Shown piece after piece: positions 8,801 through 15,506 of a stretch of 17,643 nucleotides of DNA; the first letter of the stretch is position 1, and the number at the start of each line of letters is the position of its first letter. The notes under the pieces were generated by a model. That model saw nothing but the letters and a program-made list of their open reading frames with translations. It did not search any database and was not told the origin of the DNA. This DNA comes from Syntrophaceae bacterium UBA5764 (GTDB lineage Bacteria; Desulfobacterota; Syntrophia; Syntrophales; Smithellaceae). Where the stretch lies: assembly GCA_002418825.1 (NCBI GenBank), contig DIEW01000002.1, forward strand, positions 31,864-49,506. The letters run 5' to 3'. The position numbers were made by a program, and so were the translations under genes.

Positions 8801-9107
8801 CCGGCCTATTCTCATGACGTCATTGGCTTTCGGCTTCGGTGTTTTACCTCTGGCTCTCACCACCGGAGCTGGCGCCGGTGCCCAAAATGCCATAGGCACC
8901 AGCGTGTTGGGAGGAATGATCACGGCAACCGTCCTGGTGGTTATTTTTTCACCGCTATTTTACGTTTTGATAGAAAAAATATTCGGGAAACAGACCAAAC
9001 TGACACCTGGAGAAAACATCCGTAAAAACTTCATTAACGGATGGGTAGAGAAAATTCGCTTTAAATGGAAAAATCGAAAGTCAGCCAAAACAAGGGGTAT
9101 CAATTGA
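5874..9107 (+). CDS. RND multidrug efflux pump, HAE1 family (AcrB/MexB type)
   Basis: A proton-driven inner-membrane trimer component that exports hydrophobic or amphiphilic compounds. The 1077-residue protein starts with the family hallmark FFLNRPVFAWV in TM1, followed by the LPISQYPQMAPP region. TM4 contains the proton-relay pair Asp408-Asp409 in GLLVDDAIVVVENV, and Lys945 in LTTKNAILIVQFA matches the AcrB TM10 lysine. Two large periplasmic loops follow TM1 and TM7, as expected for porter and docking domains. It is slightly longer than E. coli AcrB because of a basic C-terminal tail of about 40 residues after the last membrane segment. The AGGGA ribosome-binding site sits in the 11-base gap after the adaptor stop codon, and the channel gene starts 16 bases downstream. 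No frameshift or missing relay residue is seen, so it should be active. Confidence 0.96.
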   Translation: MLSKFFLNRPVFAWVIAIIIMSVGVLAIYNLPISQYPQMAPPTISISCSYPGSSAETVENSVTQVIEQKMTGLENLLYLSSSSDSAGASRIELTFAPGTDPDMAWSQVQNKVQSAMTSLPDMVQTQGVDVRKSTRNYLIIVGLVSEDGSMDGTDLRDFAKSNLEKVLARVPGVGEVEVFGGGYAMRVWLNPEKLTDYHLTVEDVITSLKSYNVEVSAGQFGGAPAVPGQRLNASIVVQNMLSTPEEFANIPLRTNPDGSIVRIGDVGRTELGTEIYDIQVSNNGKPSAGIAVRQAPDANALDTADAVKAKMEEMSRFFPPGLKVVYPNDSTVFIKVSINEVIKTLIIAILLVFLVMLLFLGNVRATLIPTIAVPVVILGTFAVLGLFSFTINMLTMFAMVLAIGLLVDDAIVVVENVERIMSEEGLPPKEATAKSMDQITSALVGIGLVLSAVFGPMAFFPGSTGVIYRQFSITIISAMLLSVVVALILTPVLCASILKPVRAGHEPAEHAVSFLKPFFLWFDRIFLRIRDRYVALVSHSLSRKKRYLSVFIVIISLMGVLFLRMPTAYLPDEDQGILLAQVIMPVGSTLEQTDAVTKQIEKYFMENEKEAVDTVMTITGVGFSGRAQNNGMVFIRLKDWHLRDRHDLKAPAIAGRAMVALSGIRNALVYTFQPPAVSELGMSMGFDFQFLDRSGSGHNALMAAQYQLLGIVAQDPRVTKVRPNSMPDVPEYRVDVDWEKAGALGVPITSIHRTLSAAFGSAYINDFVQGGRVKRVYIQADAQYRMLPKDLEKLYIRNTQGKMVPFSSFASGRWTSGAPRLTRFNGFPSINIWGEPAPGRSSGEAMKAMEEAVTKLPRGFGFDWSGLSYQERMASTQAPLLYAFSIFVIFLCLAALYESWTIPISVLLVLPLGVIGGIIASSTRGLANDVYFQIGLLTTLGLTTKNAILIVQFAKGGLEKGMNLIEATLEGARLRFRPILMTSLAFGFGVLPLALTTGAGAGAQNAIGTSVLGGMITATVLVVIFSPLFYVLIEKIFGKQTKLTPGENIRKNFINGWVEKIRFKWKNRKSAKTRGIN

Positions 9108-9123
9108 TCAAGGGTAAAATGAT

Positions 9124-10539
9124 ATGAACAGAAAATTATTCCTTTTTTTGTTTATGACCATTCTTGTTGTTGGCGGATGCACGATGGCCCCAAAATACAC
9201 GCGTCCGGACATGCAAATACCTTCTGAATGGCCGACCGGCCCGGCATATGGTGAAACACAACCTGCGTTCTCAGTCCCGACGGCAGAAGAATTGACTTGG
9301 CGAGACTTCCTTTCTGATGAAGGAATGCAAGAGATTATTGAAGCCGCGTTGTCCAACAACCGCGACTTACGACTGGCTGCCTTGAATGTGGAAAAAGCAC
9401 AAGCGCTTTACGGCATTGGATGGACATCTCTCTTGCCCTCCGTTGATGCAATAGGGAGCTGGTATAAGGAACGAATACCTGCCGATCTTTCCTCAACTAA
9501 AAGCGCATACACCACAGAACGGTACAATATAAATCTTGGCATCACTTCCTGGGAAATTGATTTCTTTGGCCGTATTCGCAGTTTGAAAGACAAGGCTCTA
9601 GAAGAATACCTTGCTACTGACCAGTCTTTACGCAGCGCGAAGATTCTCCTTATCTGCACCGTAGCTCAGGCATATTTGACTTTAGCCGCGGATCGGGAAG
9701 CGCTTCAACTGGTATCTTCAACGCTAAAAACACAACAAGCTGCTTATGAACTGATTCGCAAACGCTATGAAGTGGGTATCGTATCCGAATTGGACCTGCT
9801 CCGGGCGCAGAGCCAGGTGGATGCGGCCAGGGGGGATGTTGCCCGTTATACCCAGTTTGTCGCGCAGGATGAAAATGCCTTAAATCTTCTGGTCGGCTCC
9901 CCGGTCAGGCACGAGCTACTGTCACAAAATCTGTCGGATATCACCCTGCCCAAAGATATTTCCGCCGGGCTTTCCTCCGAGTTACTTTTGCGCCGTCCGG
10001 ATGTTCTGTCGGCGGAACACCGTCTCAAAGCAGCCAATGCCAACATCGGCGCAGCCCGCGCGGCTTTCTTTCCCCGCATTTCATTGACTACCACCGTCGG
10101 AACCGCCAGCGCCGACTTATCCGGGTTGTTCAAATCCGGTTCAGGAGTGTGGACATTTGCGCCGCAGATTATAATGCCGATTTTCGACGCCCGTACCTGG
10201 TTTGCGTACAACGTTTCTAAAATTGAAAAAGAAATGTCCATTGCACAGTATGAAAAATCCATTCAGACCGCTTTTCGTGAAGTAGCCGATGCTCTTGCTG
10301 TAAAAGGCACGATCAATCAACGCATTGAAGCCCAACAGTCGCTTGTCGACGCGCTTGCAACGGCTTACCGGCTTTCCGAGGCGCGTTACTCCAAGGGAAT
10401 CGACGGCTATCTTTCCGTTCTGGACGCGCAACGTTCACTCTACAACGCACAGCAGGGTCTGGTTATGTTGCATCTCGCCCAAATAAATAATCTGGTGACT
10501 CTGTATAAAGCACTGGGCGGAGGTAAAAATAATTACTGA
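9124..10539 (+). CDS. Outer-membrane efflux channel lipoprotein (OprM/NodT family)
   Basis: A TolC-like trimeric channel subunit that completes the tripartite pump. The signal peptide ends in the lipobox VGGC with Cys19, and the next residues MAPKYTRP match the usual start of mature NodT-family proteins. Two OEP repeats follow: EAALSNNRDLRLAALNVEKA at the start of the first, and LLRRPDVLSAEHRLKAAN with ARAAFFPRISL in the second. These are the helical-barrel and strand elements of this family. The 471-residue length is standard. AAGGGT precedes ATG 9124, giving a tight operon with the pump. Acylated Cys19 would anchor the periplasmic end to the outer membrane. It is the last gene of the efflux operon unless transcription runs on into the lpxR-like gene. 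Confidence 0.94.
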   Translation: MNRKLFLFLFMTILVVGGCTMAPKYTRPDMQIPSEWPTGPAYGETQPAFSVPTAEELTWRDFLSDEGMQEIIEAALSNNRDLRLAALNVEKAQALYGIGWTSLLPSVDAIGSWYKERIPADLSSTKSAYTTERYNINLGITSWEIDFFGRIRSLKDKALEEYLATDQSLRSAKILLICTVAQAYLTLAADREALQLVSSTLKTQQAAYELIRKRYEVGIVSELDLLRAQSQVDAARGDVARYTQFVAQDENALNLLVGSPVRHELLSQNLSDITLPKDISAGLSSELLLRRPDVLSAEHRLKAANANIGAARAAFFPRISLTTTVGTASADLSGLFKSGSGVWTFAPQIIMPIFDARTWFAYNVSKIEKEMSIAQYEKSIQTAFREVADALAVKGTINQRIEAQQSLVDALATAYRLSEARYSKGIDGYLSVLDAQRSLYNAQQGLVMLHLAQINNLVTLYKALGGGKNNY

Positions 10540-10554
10540 TTTCATAATCATGAA

Positions 10555-10582
10555 TGGACTTCTAAGAGTTTACAGTTATAAT
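10555..10582 (+). promoter_or_regulatory. Candidate promoter for the lpxR-like gene
   Basis: A perfect -10 box TATAAT (10577-10582) has TGGACT (10555-10560), a four-of-six -35 match, 16 bases upstream. Transcription would start near 10589, leaving a leader of about 60 bases. That leader begins with a small CAGCA/TGCTG hairpin (about 10588-10600) that lacks a T tract. Confidence 0.4.
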
Positions 10583-10650
10583 ATTTCAGCAGCTTGCTGC
10601 CGCAAAAATAAAATGTCCAAAGAAACCATGCGCAATAATTTTAGGAGATA

Positions 10651-11724
10651 ATGAAAAGATTACTTCGAATGAAAATAAAATATGTGATTGAGCTCACGTT
10701 AATTCTTCTGTTCCTCTGTCCAGTGGAACCGGCATCAGCAGCGGATGAAAAAGCTCGCGGAGCTGATACCTTAACCATATATCTGGAAAACGATCTTTTC
10801 GGTTTTGACAACTGGGACCGCTACTACACCCACGGAACAAAGATATCCTGGATTTCCCAAGATCTTACCAACTATCGGGATATTCTGCCTGTACCGTCCT
10901 TCGTGCACCGCTGGGTTGAGCAGATACCCTATCTCAATGATCCGCAAAACCTGCGCACAGTTTCTCTTTCGCTTGGTCAGAACATCTACACGCCTGCAGA
11001 CAGAGAAAGAACAGACTTGATTCTATATGACCGTCCCTATGCCGGTGTCACATACTTGGGACTGGGCCTGCACAGCAGAAATAGTGTGCACATGGATACT
11101 CTCGAACTTGATATCGGCATTGTCGGACGCCATTCCTATGCTCAGGATATCCAAGAAGTAATTCACAAGTGGACGGGCACATTAGTGCCGAAAGGGTGGG
11201 AGCATCAACTTCACGATGAACCCCTCATAAATTTGTATATAGAGCGCAAATGGAAAGCTTTACAAAAGATAAATTCAGCAGGATTAGGATTTGACTTTAT
11301 TCCGCACGCCGGTCTGGGCGTCGGCAATGCGTATACCGGAGTTAATATGGGCGGTCAAATGCGTTTTGGTTGGAACATTCCCAACGATTACGGAACATAT
11401 CTAATTCGCGCCGGTTCCGACAGCAACGCGCCGCTGGACGATACTGATCCACGTTTCTTTCAGCCATTTCACCGTTTGGGGCTTCACCTTTTCCTTGCAG
11501 TGGATGGAAAGGCCGTTGCACGAAATATCCTTCTTGACGGAAACACATTCCGAGACAGTCACAGCGTCAATAAAAAACCTTTTGTCGTCGATTTCATCGG
11601 TGGCGTCGGTATGATCATTCACCAGATCAAAATCACCTATTCTTATGTGTACAGGACAAAAGAGTTTAAAACTCAAAACGACGAACAGCAATTCGGGGCA
11701 ATTTCCGTCTCTTTTACTTTTTAG
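10651..11724 (+). CDS. LpxR-like outer-membrane lipid A deacylase (DUF2219 family)
   Basis: LpxR of Salmonella removes the 3'-acyloxyacyl group of lipid A from the outer leaflet. This 357-residue protein has a signal peptide ending near ASA-A (residue 30). The conserved start of the mature barrel, ENDLFGFDNWDRYYTHGTK (about 46-64), holds the Asn-Asp pair and the YT-x-G element. Gln168 and His172 show the same four-residue spacing as LpxR Gln118 and catalytic His122. DRPYAG and the aromatic C-terminal SFTF-end, typical of outer-membrane barrels, also fit. AGGAG lies only three bases before ATG 10651, a short spacing; Met7 (10669) has no better site. It follows the RND operon by 111 bases, suggesting a shared envelope role. 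The stop codon overlaps the convergent J-domain gene. Substrate and position of deacylation are inferred from the family only. Confidence 0.82.
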   Translation: MKRLLRMKIKYVIELTLILLFLCPVEPASAADEKARGADTLTIYLENDLFGFDNWDRYYTHGTKISWISQDLTNYRDILPVPSFVHRWVEQIPYLNDPQNLRTVSLSLGQNIYTPADRERTDLILYDRPYAGVTYLGLGLHSRNSVHMDTLELDIGIVGRHSYAQDIQEVIHKWTGTLVPKGWEHQLHDEPLINLYIERKWKALQKINSAGLGFDFIPHAGLGVGNAYTGVNMGGQMRFGWNIPNDYGTYLIRAGSDSNAPLDDTDPRFFQPFHRLGLHLFLAVDGKAVARNILLDGNTFRDSHSVNKKPFVVDFIGGVGMIIHQIKITYSYVYRTKEFKTQNDEQQFGAISVSFTF

Positions 11725-12460
11725 CTGCACTGCTTATATTTTTCACGGATATAGGCTGAACCCACTTTTTATTGTCGCCATCGTAAAACCACTTGTCCGT
11801 AAAACCTTTTCTTTTAATAAAGCGGGGATTTTCTGCCCAACGAAGAAGCTCCTGATAGGCGTCATTTATTTTACGAAAGGTCGAGGCTTGACCGCCCAAA
11901 TCAGGGTGATGAATTTTTGCCTGGCGCCGGTAGGCGTTTTTTACGGTCACTTTTAGATTTGCTGACTCCAAATCTGCTTTACCCATGCCCAAGCAGGACA
12001 AAGCGTTCTCATGAACGCAATAAATTTTTAATGTCTTTGGTCTGACCAGTGAAACAGATGGAGACTTTTCAGCCAAATCCAGCACGCGGCGTGAAGCCAA
12101 ATATTTTTTTTTTGACCTTCTTTCCTCTTCCCACCATGCCCTTCCCAATTCATTAGCCATTTTACCAAAATCATCTGATGGTTTTTGGCCTAAGGCGCGT
12201 ACATGCGAAAAACGGAAGACCTCTTTATAGCCGGCCGCGTATATATCAAGATAAATCATTTTGTCCGAAAAATAGAAAGCCGCCCAACGCGTATTTAACG
12301 CCTGAAGCAATCCATTTCTTGCGTTCAGCCTCTGGCGCAAATTCTGTCGGCATTTGATCGAACAATATTTTCTATTATTAATATTTTCTGATGTTCCGCA
12401 GGAAAGACAGCTATTTTTCTTGCGTTCACTATTTATGGAAATAGCTTTATTTTCTGGCAT
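11714..12460 (-). CDS. Orphan protein with N-terminal Cys cluster and C-terminal J domain
   Basis: A 248-residue protein I do not recognise as a named family. Residues 18-37 hold C18-x2-C21 and C33-x3-C37, a likely zinc-binding treble-clef or zinc-ribbon, followed by a basic helix. The middle (about 55-145) is of unknown fold, with an aromatic stretch near 60-84 and a charged stretch EEERRSKKKY. Residues about 150-210 form a J domain: a helix with YRRQAKIHHPD, in which H185-P186-D187 is the HPD motif that stimulates Hsp70 ATPase, and then FRKINDAYQELL. A short tryptophan-containing tail ends the protein. No DnaK is nearby. The zinc cluster may bind nucleic acid or a client that is delivered to Hsp70; this is inference. 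It lies 65 bases after the carbonic anhydrase gene and may end that operon. The Shine-Dalgarno is weak. Cytoplasmic, with no signal peptide. Confidence 0.75.
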   Translation of the reverse strand: MPENKAISINSERKKNSCLSCGTSENINNRKYCSIKCRQNLRQRLNARNGLLQALNTRWAAFYFSDKMIYLDIYAAGYKEVFRFSHVRALGQKPSDDFGKMANELGRAWWEEERRSKKKYLASRRVLDLAEKSPSVSLVRPKTLKIYCVHENALSCLGMGKADLESANLKVTVKNAYRRQAKIHHPDLGGQASTFRKINDAYQELLRWAENPRFIKRKGFTDKWFYDGDNKKWVQPISVKNISSAAKK

Positions 12461-12525
12461 TTATCTTTTTCACACAACCGGCAAAACCGCTTATTTCTTT
12501 AAAGGCAGGGGTTAAAACTTGCACA

Positions 12526-13143
12526 TTACTTTTTACCCATTTTCAGATATCCGCGAGCCAATGAAACGTTAACGTGAACAACTCCTTTGTTCATATCTTT
12601 CATCGGATAATCATCGGTAATAGCGGGCAAGTTGTTCGCTTTATGTTGATTGTTTATTATTGAACCTGCCTCCACATAACAACCGTCTGGTATTTTCACG
12701 CCTATTAAAACAGCAGCGGGTTCAATAACGCAATTCTTACCGACAAAAGACTTAAAAACCAGCACCTTCATACCCACAAAGGTATCATCCATAACCGCAG
12801 AGGGCCCATGAATCTGCACCTGATGGGCAAGAGAAACGCGGTTACCTACGTATACTGCGTATTTTTTCCCCTTCACTTCCACAAGATTATTTTCAACCAC
12901 TTCGCCATTCACTTCCGTCTCCAAAGCGTGTATAACCACACCATCTTGAATATTGGAATCGTCACCGACATAAATCGGCTGCCCTTCATCCCCGCGCACG
13001 CAAGCGGTTGGTGACACCATGATATTTTTGCCCAAAATTACATTACCGATAACCGCTGCAAGAGGATGGACGTAAGATGACGCATCAATAACCGGTTCCG
13101 ACACCCGTGCGCAAAAATCTGCTTGAACATTTTTATGAATCAT
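12526..13143 (-). CDS. cam: Gamma-class carbonic anhydrase, Cam type
   Basis: A left-handed beta-helix hexapeptide-repeat enzyme expected to interconvert CO2 and bicarbonate as a trimer. It closely resembles Methanosarcina thermophila Cam as I recall that sequence. The zinc ligands match as His72, His107 and His112. The other active-site residues Arg50, Asp52, Glu53, Asn64, Gln66, Glu75 and Asn192 are also present. The loop after HALET (residues 76-86) keeps several acidic residues, as in Cam and unlike the shorter CamH proteins. Glu75 corresponds to the proton-shuttle Glu84. The start is the ATG at 13143 (205 residues), because GGAG lies six bases before it; a longer TTG start at 13155 would overlap that site. 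No signal peptide is seen, so it is probably cytoplasmic. It follows coaE by about 34 bases and could supply bicarbonate to biotin-dependent carboxylases or equilibrate CO2. Confidence 0.88.
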   Translation of the reverse strand: MIHKNVQADFCARVSEPVIDASSYVHPLAAVIGNVILGKNIMVSPTACVRGDEGQPIYVGDDSNIQDGVVIHALETEVNGEVVENNLVEVKGKKYAVYVGNRVSLAHQVQIHGPSAVMDDTFVGMKVLVFKSFVGKNCVIEPAAVLIGVKIPDGCYVEAGSIINNQHKANNLPAITDDYPMKDMNKGVVHVNVSLARGYLKMGKK

Positions 13144-13149
13144 TTTTTT

Positions 13150-13153
13150 CTCC
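13150..13153 (-). promoter_or_regulatory. Shine-Dalgarno that fixes the carbonic anhydrase start
   Basis: GGAG on the minus strand lies six bases before ATG 13143. It falls inside the codons that a TTG start at 13155 would use, favouring the shorter product. Confidence 0.7.
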
Positions 13154-13177
13154 AAAATTATAATAGTTACATAAGAA

Positions 13178-13807
13178 TCATACTCTTTTTACCCTACCTG
13201 CGTTTCGTTCCATACTCACAAGTTTTTGCCACACTTCATCCACTTTCGCTTCGGTATGTAAAAGAGAGTTTTCATTATCAATGACAATATCCGCCAGTTT
13301 CTTTTTCTGTTCAAGGGACATTTGACTGTCGATTCTCTTTTGCGCATCTTCTCTCGTTAAACCGTTGCGCAACTTCAGTCGGCTTAATTGTTCTTCCCGC
13401 GAGGCCAAGACAAGCACAGTAACATCAAAAAGATGCTGACTTTTTACTTCAAATAAAAGCGGTATTGCAGCGATAATTATAGCATTTTTATCTCTTGATG
13501 CTATTTTTTCCAGATGGTCATGCCATTCCAGAAAAGTGTACGGATGAACGATTTGATTAAGGCTGTTGAGCTTTTCCGGATTATAAAAAACGATCTTGGC
13601 CAACTTATCACGGTTGATACTTTTATCCGGCAGTAAAATATCATCGCCAAAATAACTGACAACCCTTTCCCATGCCGCCCTTCCCGGTTTTTGCACTTCA
13701 TGGGCAAGCACGTCAAAATCAATTAGATATGCTCCCTTGCGGACAAACATATCGGCCACCGTAGATTTACCACAAGCAATACCTCCAGTTAAGCCAACAC
13801 TTAACAT
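13178..13807 (-). CDS. coaE: Dephospho-CoA kinase CoaE
   Basis: CoaE phosphorylates the 3'-hydroxyl of dephospho-CoA with ATP, the last step of CoA synthesis. The P-loop is GGIACGKST (residues 8-16), followed by the CoA-substrate stretch LIDFDVLAHEV (about 29-38), where Asp32 fits the catalytic aspartate. The lid and arginine-rich region, with EEQLSRLKLRNGLTREDA, is typical. The 209-residue length is normal. A purine-rich AAGGGGA precedes the ATG. An 86-base gap with a stem-loop separates it from coaX, and the carbonic anhydrase gene follows closely. With coaX two genes apart from nothing else between them, the first and last phosphorylations of CoA synthesis are encoded side by side. Confidence 0.95.
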   Translation of the reverse strand: MLSVGLTGGIACGKSTVADMFVRKGAYLIDFDVLAHEVQKPGRAAWERVVSYFGDDILLPDKSINRDKLAKIVFYNPEKLNSLNQIVHPYTFLEWHDHLEKIASRDKNAIIIAAIPLLFEVKSQHLFDVTVLVLASREEQLSRLKLRNGLTREDAQKRIDSQMSLEQKKKLADIVIDNENSLLHTEAKVDEVWQKLVSMERNAGRVKRV

Positions 13808-13843
13808 TGTTTTTCCCCTTGCCTGAAATTTACTTTTTTAACT

Positions 13844-13863
13844 TATTCATTACACAATGAATA
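13844..13863 (-). repeat. Perfect 8-bp stem-loop between coaX and coaE
   Basis: TATTCATT (13844-13851) and AATGAATA (13856-13863) pair perfectly around a 4-base loop. Read in the operon direction, no T tract follows, so it does not resemble an intrinsic terminator. It could be an mRNA processing or stability element, or a protein site. Confidence 0.5.
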
Positions 13864-13893
13864 TATCCACGACATAAACAGTCATCCAGTTTT

Positions 13894-14670
13894 TTATTTT
13901 TTGTTCATGTGATAAATAATCCGCAAACCTTCCAATGTCAACATTTCTTCCACTCTTTCGATGCTCTTTGTCTCCGTCGCCACGATTGCCGCCAACCCTC
14001 CGGTGGCAATGACCATAGGATCGGTCTTCGCTTCATTTTTCATCCTTTGAACAATTCCATCAATTAAGCCGGCATAGCCAAATATAATACCCGCCTGCAT
14101 GGCGCTTACCGTGTCTTTGGTAATGACTGTTTTGGGCTTGCTGAATTCCACACGTGGCAATTTTGCTGCCCGCTGGAACAAAGCTTCAATCGAAATCAGA
14201 ATCCCCGGGGCGATACAGCCTCCCATATATTCGCCTTTGGGGGAGATATAGTCAAATGTCGTTGCCGTGCCAAAATCGATAATTATCGCGGCCCGATGGT
14301 ATTTATGGTACGCAGCCACTGCATTAACTATCCGGTCAGCGCCTACTTCCTTGGGATTATCGTAATAAATGGGCATTCCCGTTCTAATCCCTGGGCCAAT
14401 AATTATCGGCTTTACATTAAAATATTTTATACATACCGGCTCCAAAATATTGAGCATGGGCGGCACAACACAGGAAATAATAATATCTTTTATTTCCTTT
14501 AGTTGCTCTGTTCTGATTCTGCTGGATTGATATAAATTGAAAATCAACATGCCGTATTCATCAACCGTATGGTCTATTTCCGTGCGAATACGCCAGTCAT
14601 GAATCAGCTTATCATCGTCATAGAGCCCCAATACAGTGTTAGTATTGCCCACATCTATTACCAGCAACAT
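13894..14670 (-). CDS. coaX: Type III pantothenate kinase CoaX
   Basis: CoaX phosphorylates pantothenate with ATP, the first committed step of CoA synthesis. It belongs to the ASKHA fold, unlike CoaA or CoaW, and is not inhibited by CoA in characterised members. Seen are the N-terminal phosphate loop VIDVGNTNTVLGLY (4-17, Asp6), the substrate motif VGADRIVN (109-116) and IIDFGTATTFDYI (130-142) with a conserved aspartate. GGCIAPG follows. The length of 258 residues is usual. The start codon is one base after the birA stop, and its AAGGAG ribosome-binding site lies in the last birA codons, so translation should be coupled to birA. The birA-coaX pair is a common bacterial neighbourhood. Confidence 0.96.
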   Translation of the reverse strand: MLLVIDVGNTNTVLGLYDDDKLIHDWRIRTEIDHTVDEYGMLIFNLYQSSRIRTEQLKEIKDIIISCVVPPMLNILEPVCIKYFNVKPIIIGPGIRTGMPIYYDNPKEVGADRIVNAVAAYHKYHRAAIIIDFGTATTFDYISPKGEYMGGCIAPGILISIEALFQRAAKLPRVEFSKPKTVITKDTVSAMQAGIIFGYAGLIDGIVQRMKNEAKTDPMVIATGGLAAIVATETKSIERVEEMLTLEGLRIIYHMNKK

Positions 14671-14671
14671 T

Positions 14672-15466
14672 TCAATTCTCCTTTAATATCGACGCATCTC
14701 CCGCCAATATTTTTACTATCTCCCCTCCCGGCCGGGACAAAATCAATGCGCCTTGTTGATCTATCCCCACCGCCTTCCCGTTTATTACTTCATTCCTAAA
14801 TCTCACGCATACATCGCCGCCTATCAACGCCGCCATTGTTAACCATTTTTCTTTTATCATGTCAAAACCGCCAGCAAGAAACGTTTTATACCATTTTGAA
14901 ATATTTTTATACAGAGATATTAAAATATCCTGACGTGAAAATAACTCTCCGGTTTGAGCGAAAATGGATGTCGCGACACTTTTGATTTCCAAGGGAAGTT
15001 CTTCAACATTCATATTTACGTTTATACCAATACCTACAACGACAAAGTCAATCTTATCGCCATGCGATTGCATCTGGGCTAGTATCCCGCATACTTTTTT
15101 CCCGCTTAGCAAAACGTCATTGGGCCATTTAATCCGTGTTTCTCCGGGGCAAATATTTTCGATTATTTCAGCCACGGCCAAACCGCCCATTATCGTTATG
15201 CGAGATGCATCAACAGGTAAACAATCAGGCCTCAGGATAATTGATGTATAAATATTGACCTGCGGTGGTGAATGCCAGATTCTTTCCAATCTGCCTTTTC
15301 CCTTAACTTGGCTGTCGGCCAAAACAACCGTGCCCTCCGGAGCCCCTTCCTTGCCAAGCATGAAGGCCTCATCATTAGTCGACCCAATTTCCGTGAAATA
15401 GTAAATTTTACGGCCAATGATTTCTGCGGATAATTCTTTCTCTAGTTCTGGCAGGCACAAATCCAT
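14672..15466 (-). CDS. birA: Biotin--[acetyl-CoA-carboxylase] ligase, catalytic type without DNA-binding domain
   Basis: This enzyme activates biotin to biotinyl-AMP and attaches it to a lysine of biotin carboxyl carrier proteins. At 264 residues it starts almost directly with the catalytic domain: TEIGSTNDEA (about 25-34), the adenylate-binding loop GKGR (56-59, a Lys replacing the Arg of the usual GRGR), KWPNDVLL (113-120), GKKVCGIL (122-129) and GIGINVN (145-151). A C-terminal SH3-like domain with VGIDQQGALIL follows. There is no N-terminal winged helix, so unlike E. coli BirA it should not repress biotin synthesis genes. No clear Shine-Dalgarno precedes ATG 15466. It lies 40 bases after ndk and is coupled to coaX. 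Confidence 0.93.
   Translation of the reverse strand: MDLCLPELEKELSAEIIGRKIYYFTEIGSTNDEAFMLGKEGAPEGTVVLADSQVKGKGRLERIWHSPPQVNIYTSIILRPDCLPVDASRITIMGGLAVAEIIENICPGETRIKWPNDVLLSGKKVCGILAQMQSHGDKIDFVVVGIGINVNMNVEELPLEIKSVATSIFAQTGELFSRQDILISLYKNISKWYKTFLAGGFDMIKEKWLTMAALIGGDVCVRFRNEVINGKAVGIDQQGALILSRPGGEIVKILAGDASILKEN
14678..14683 (-). promoter_or_regulatory. coaX Shine-Dalgarno embedded in birA
   Basis: AAGGAG on the minus strand lies seven bases before the coaX ATG and forms part of the final birA codons (for KEN). This arrangement favours translational coupling of the two genes. Confidence 0.75.
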
Positions 15467-15506
15467 AAAAAGGGATTCAATGAATATTCTACGAAGTTTG
15501 TTCGAA

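Noticed and set aside
3962..10539. Horizontal transfer of the tetR-RND block
   Set aside because: No mobility genes, flanking repeats or clear composition break were seen by eye; a codon-usage computation would be needed to reopen this.
10588..10600. CAGCA/TGCTG hairpin as terminator of the efflux operon
   Set aside because: The stem is only five base pairs with no following T tract, and it lies downstream of a better promoter call.
11645..11956. 103-residue plus-strand open frame across the convergent junction
   Set aside because: It overlaps the lpxR-like end and the J-domain coding region out of frame; the J domain on the other strand is clear.
13860..13885. Minus-strand promoter before coaE (ATGACT and TATATT)
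   Set aside because: The spacer is only 14 bases, too short for a normal sigma70 promoter.
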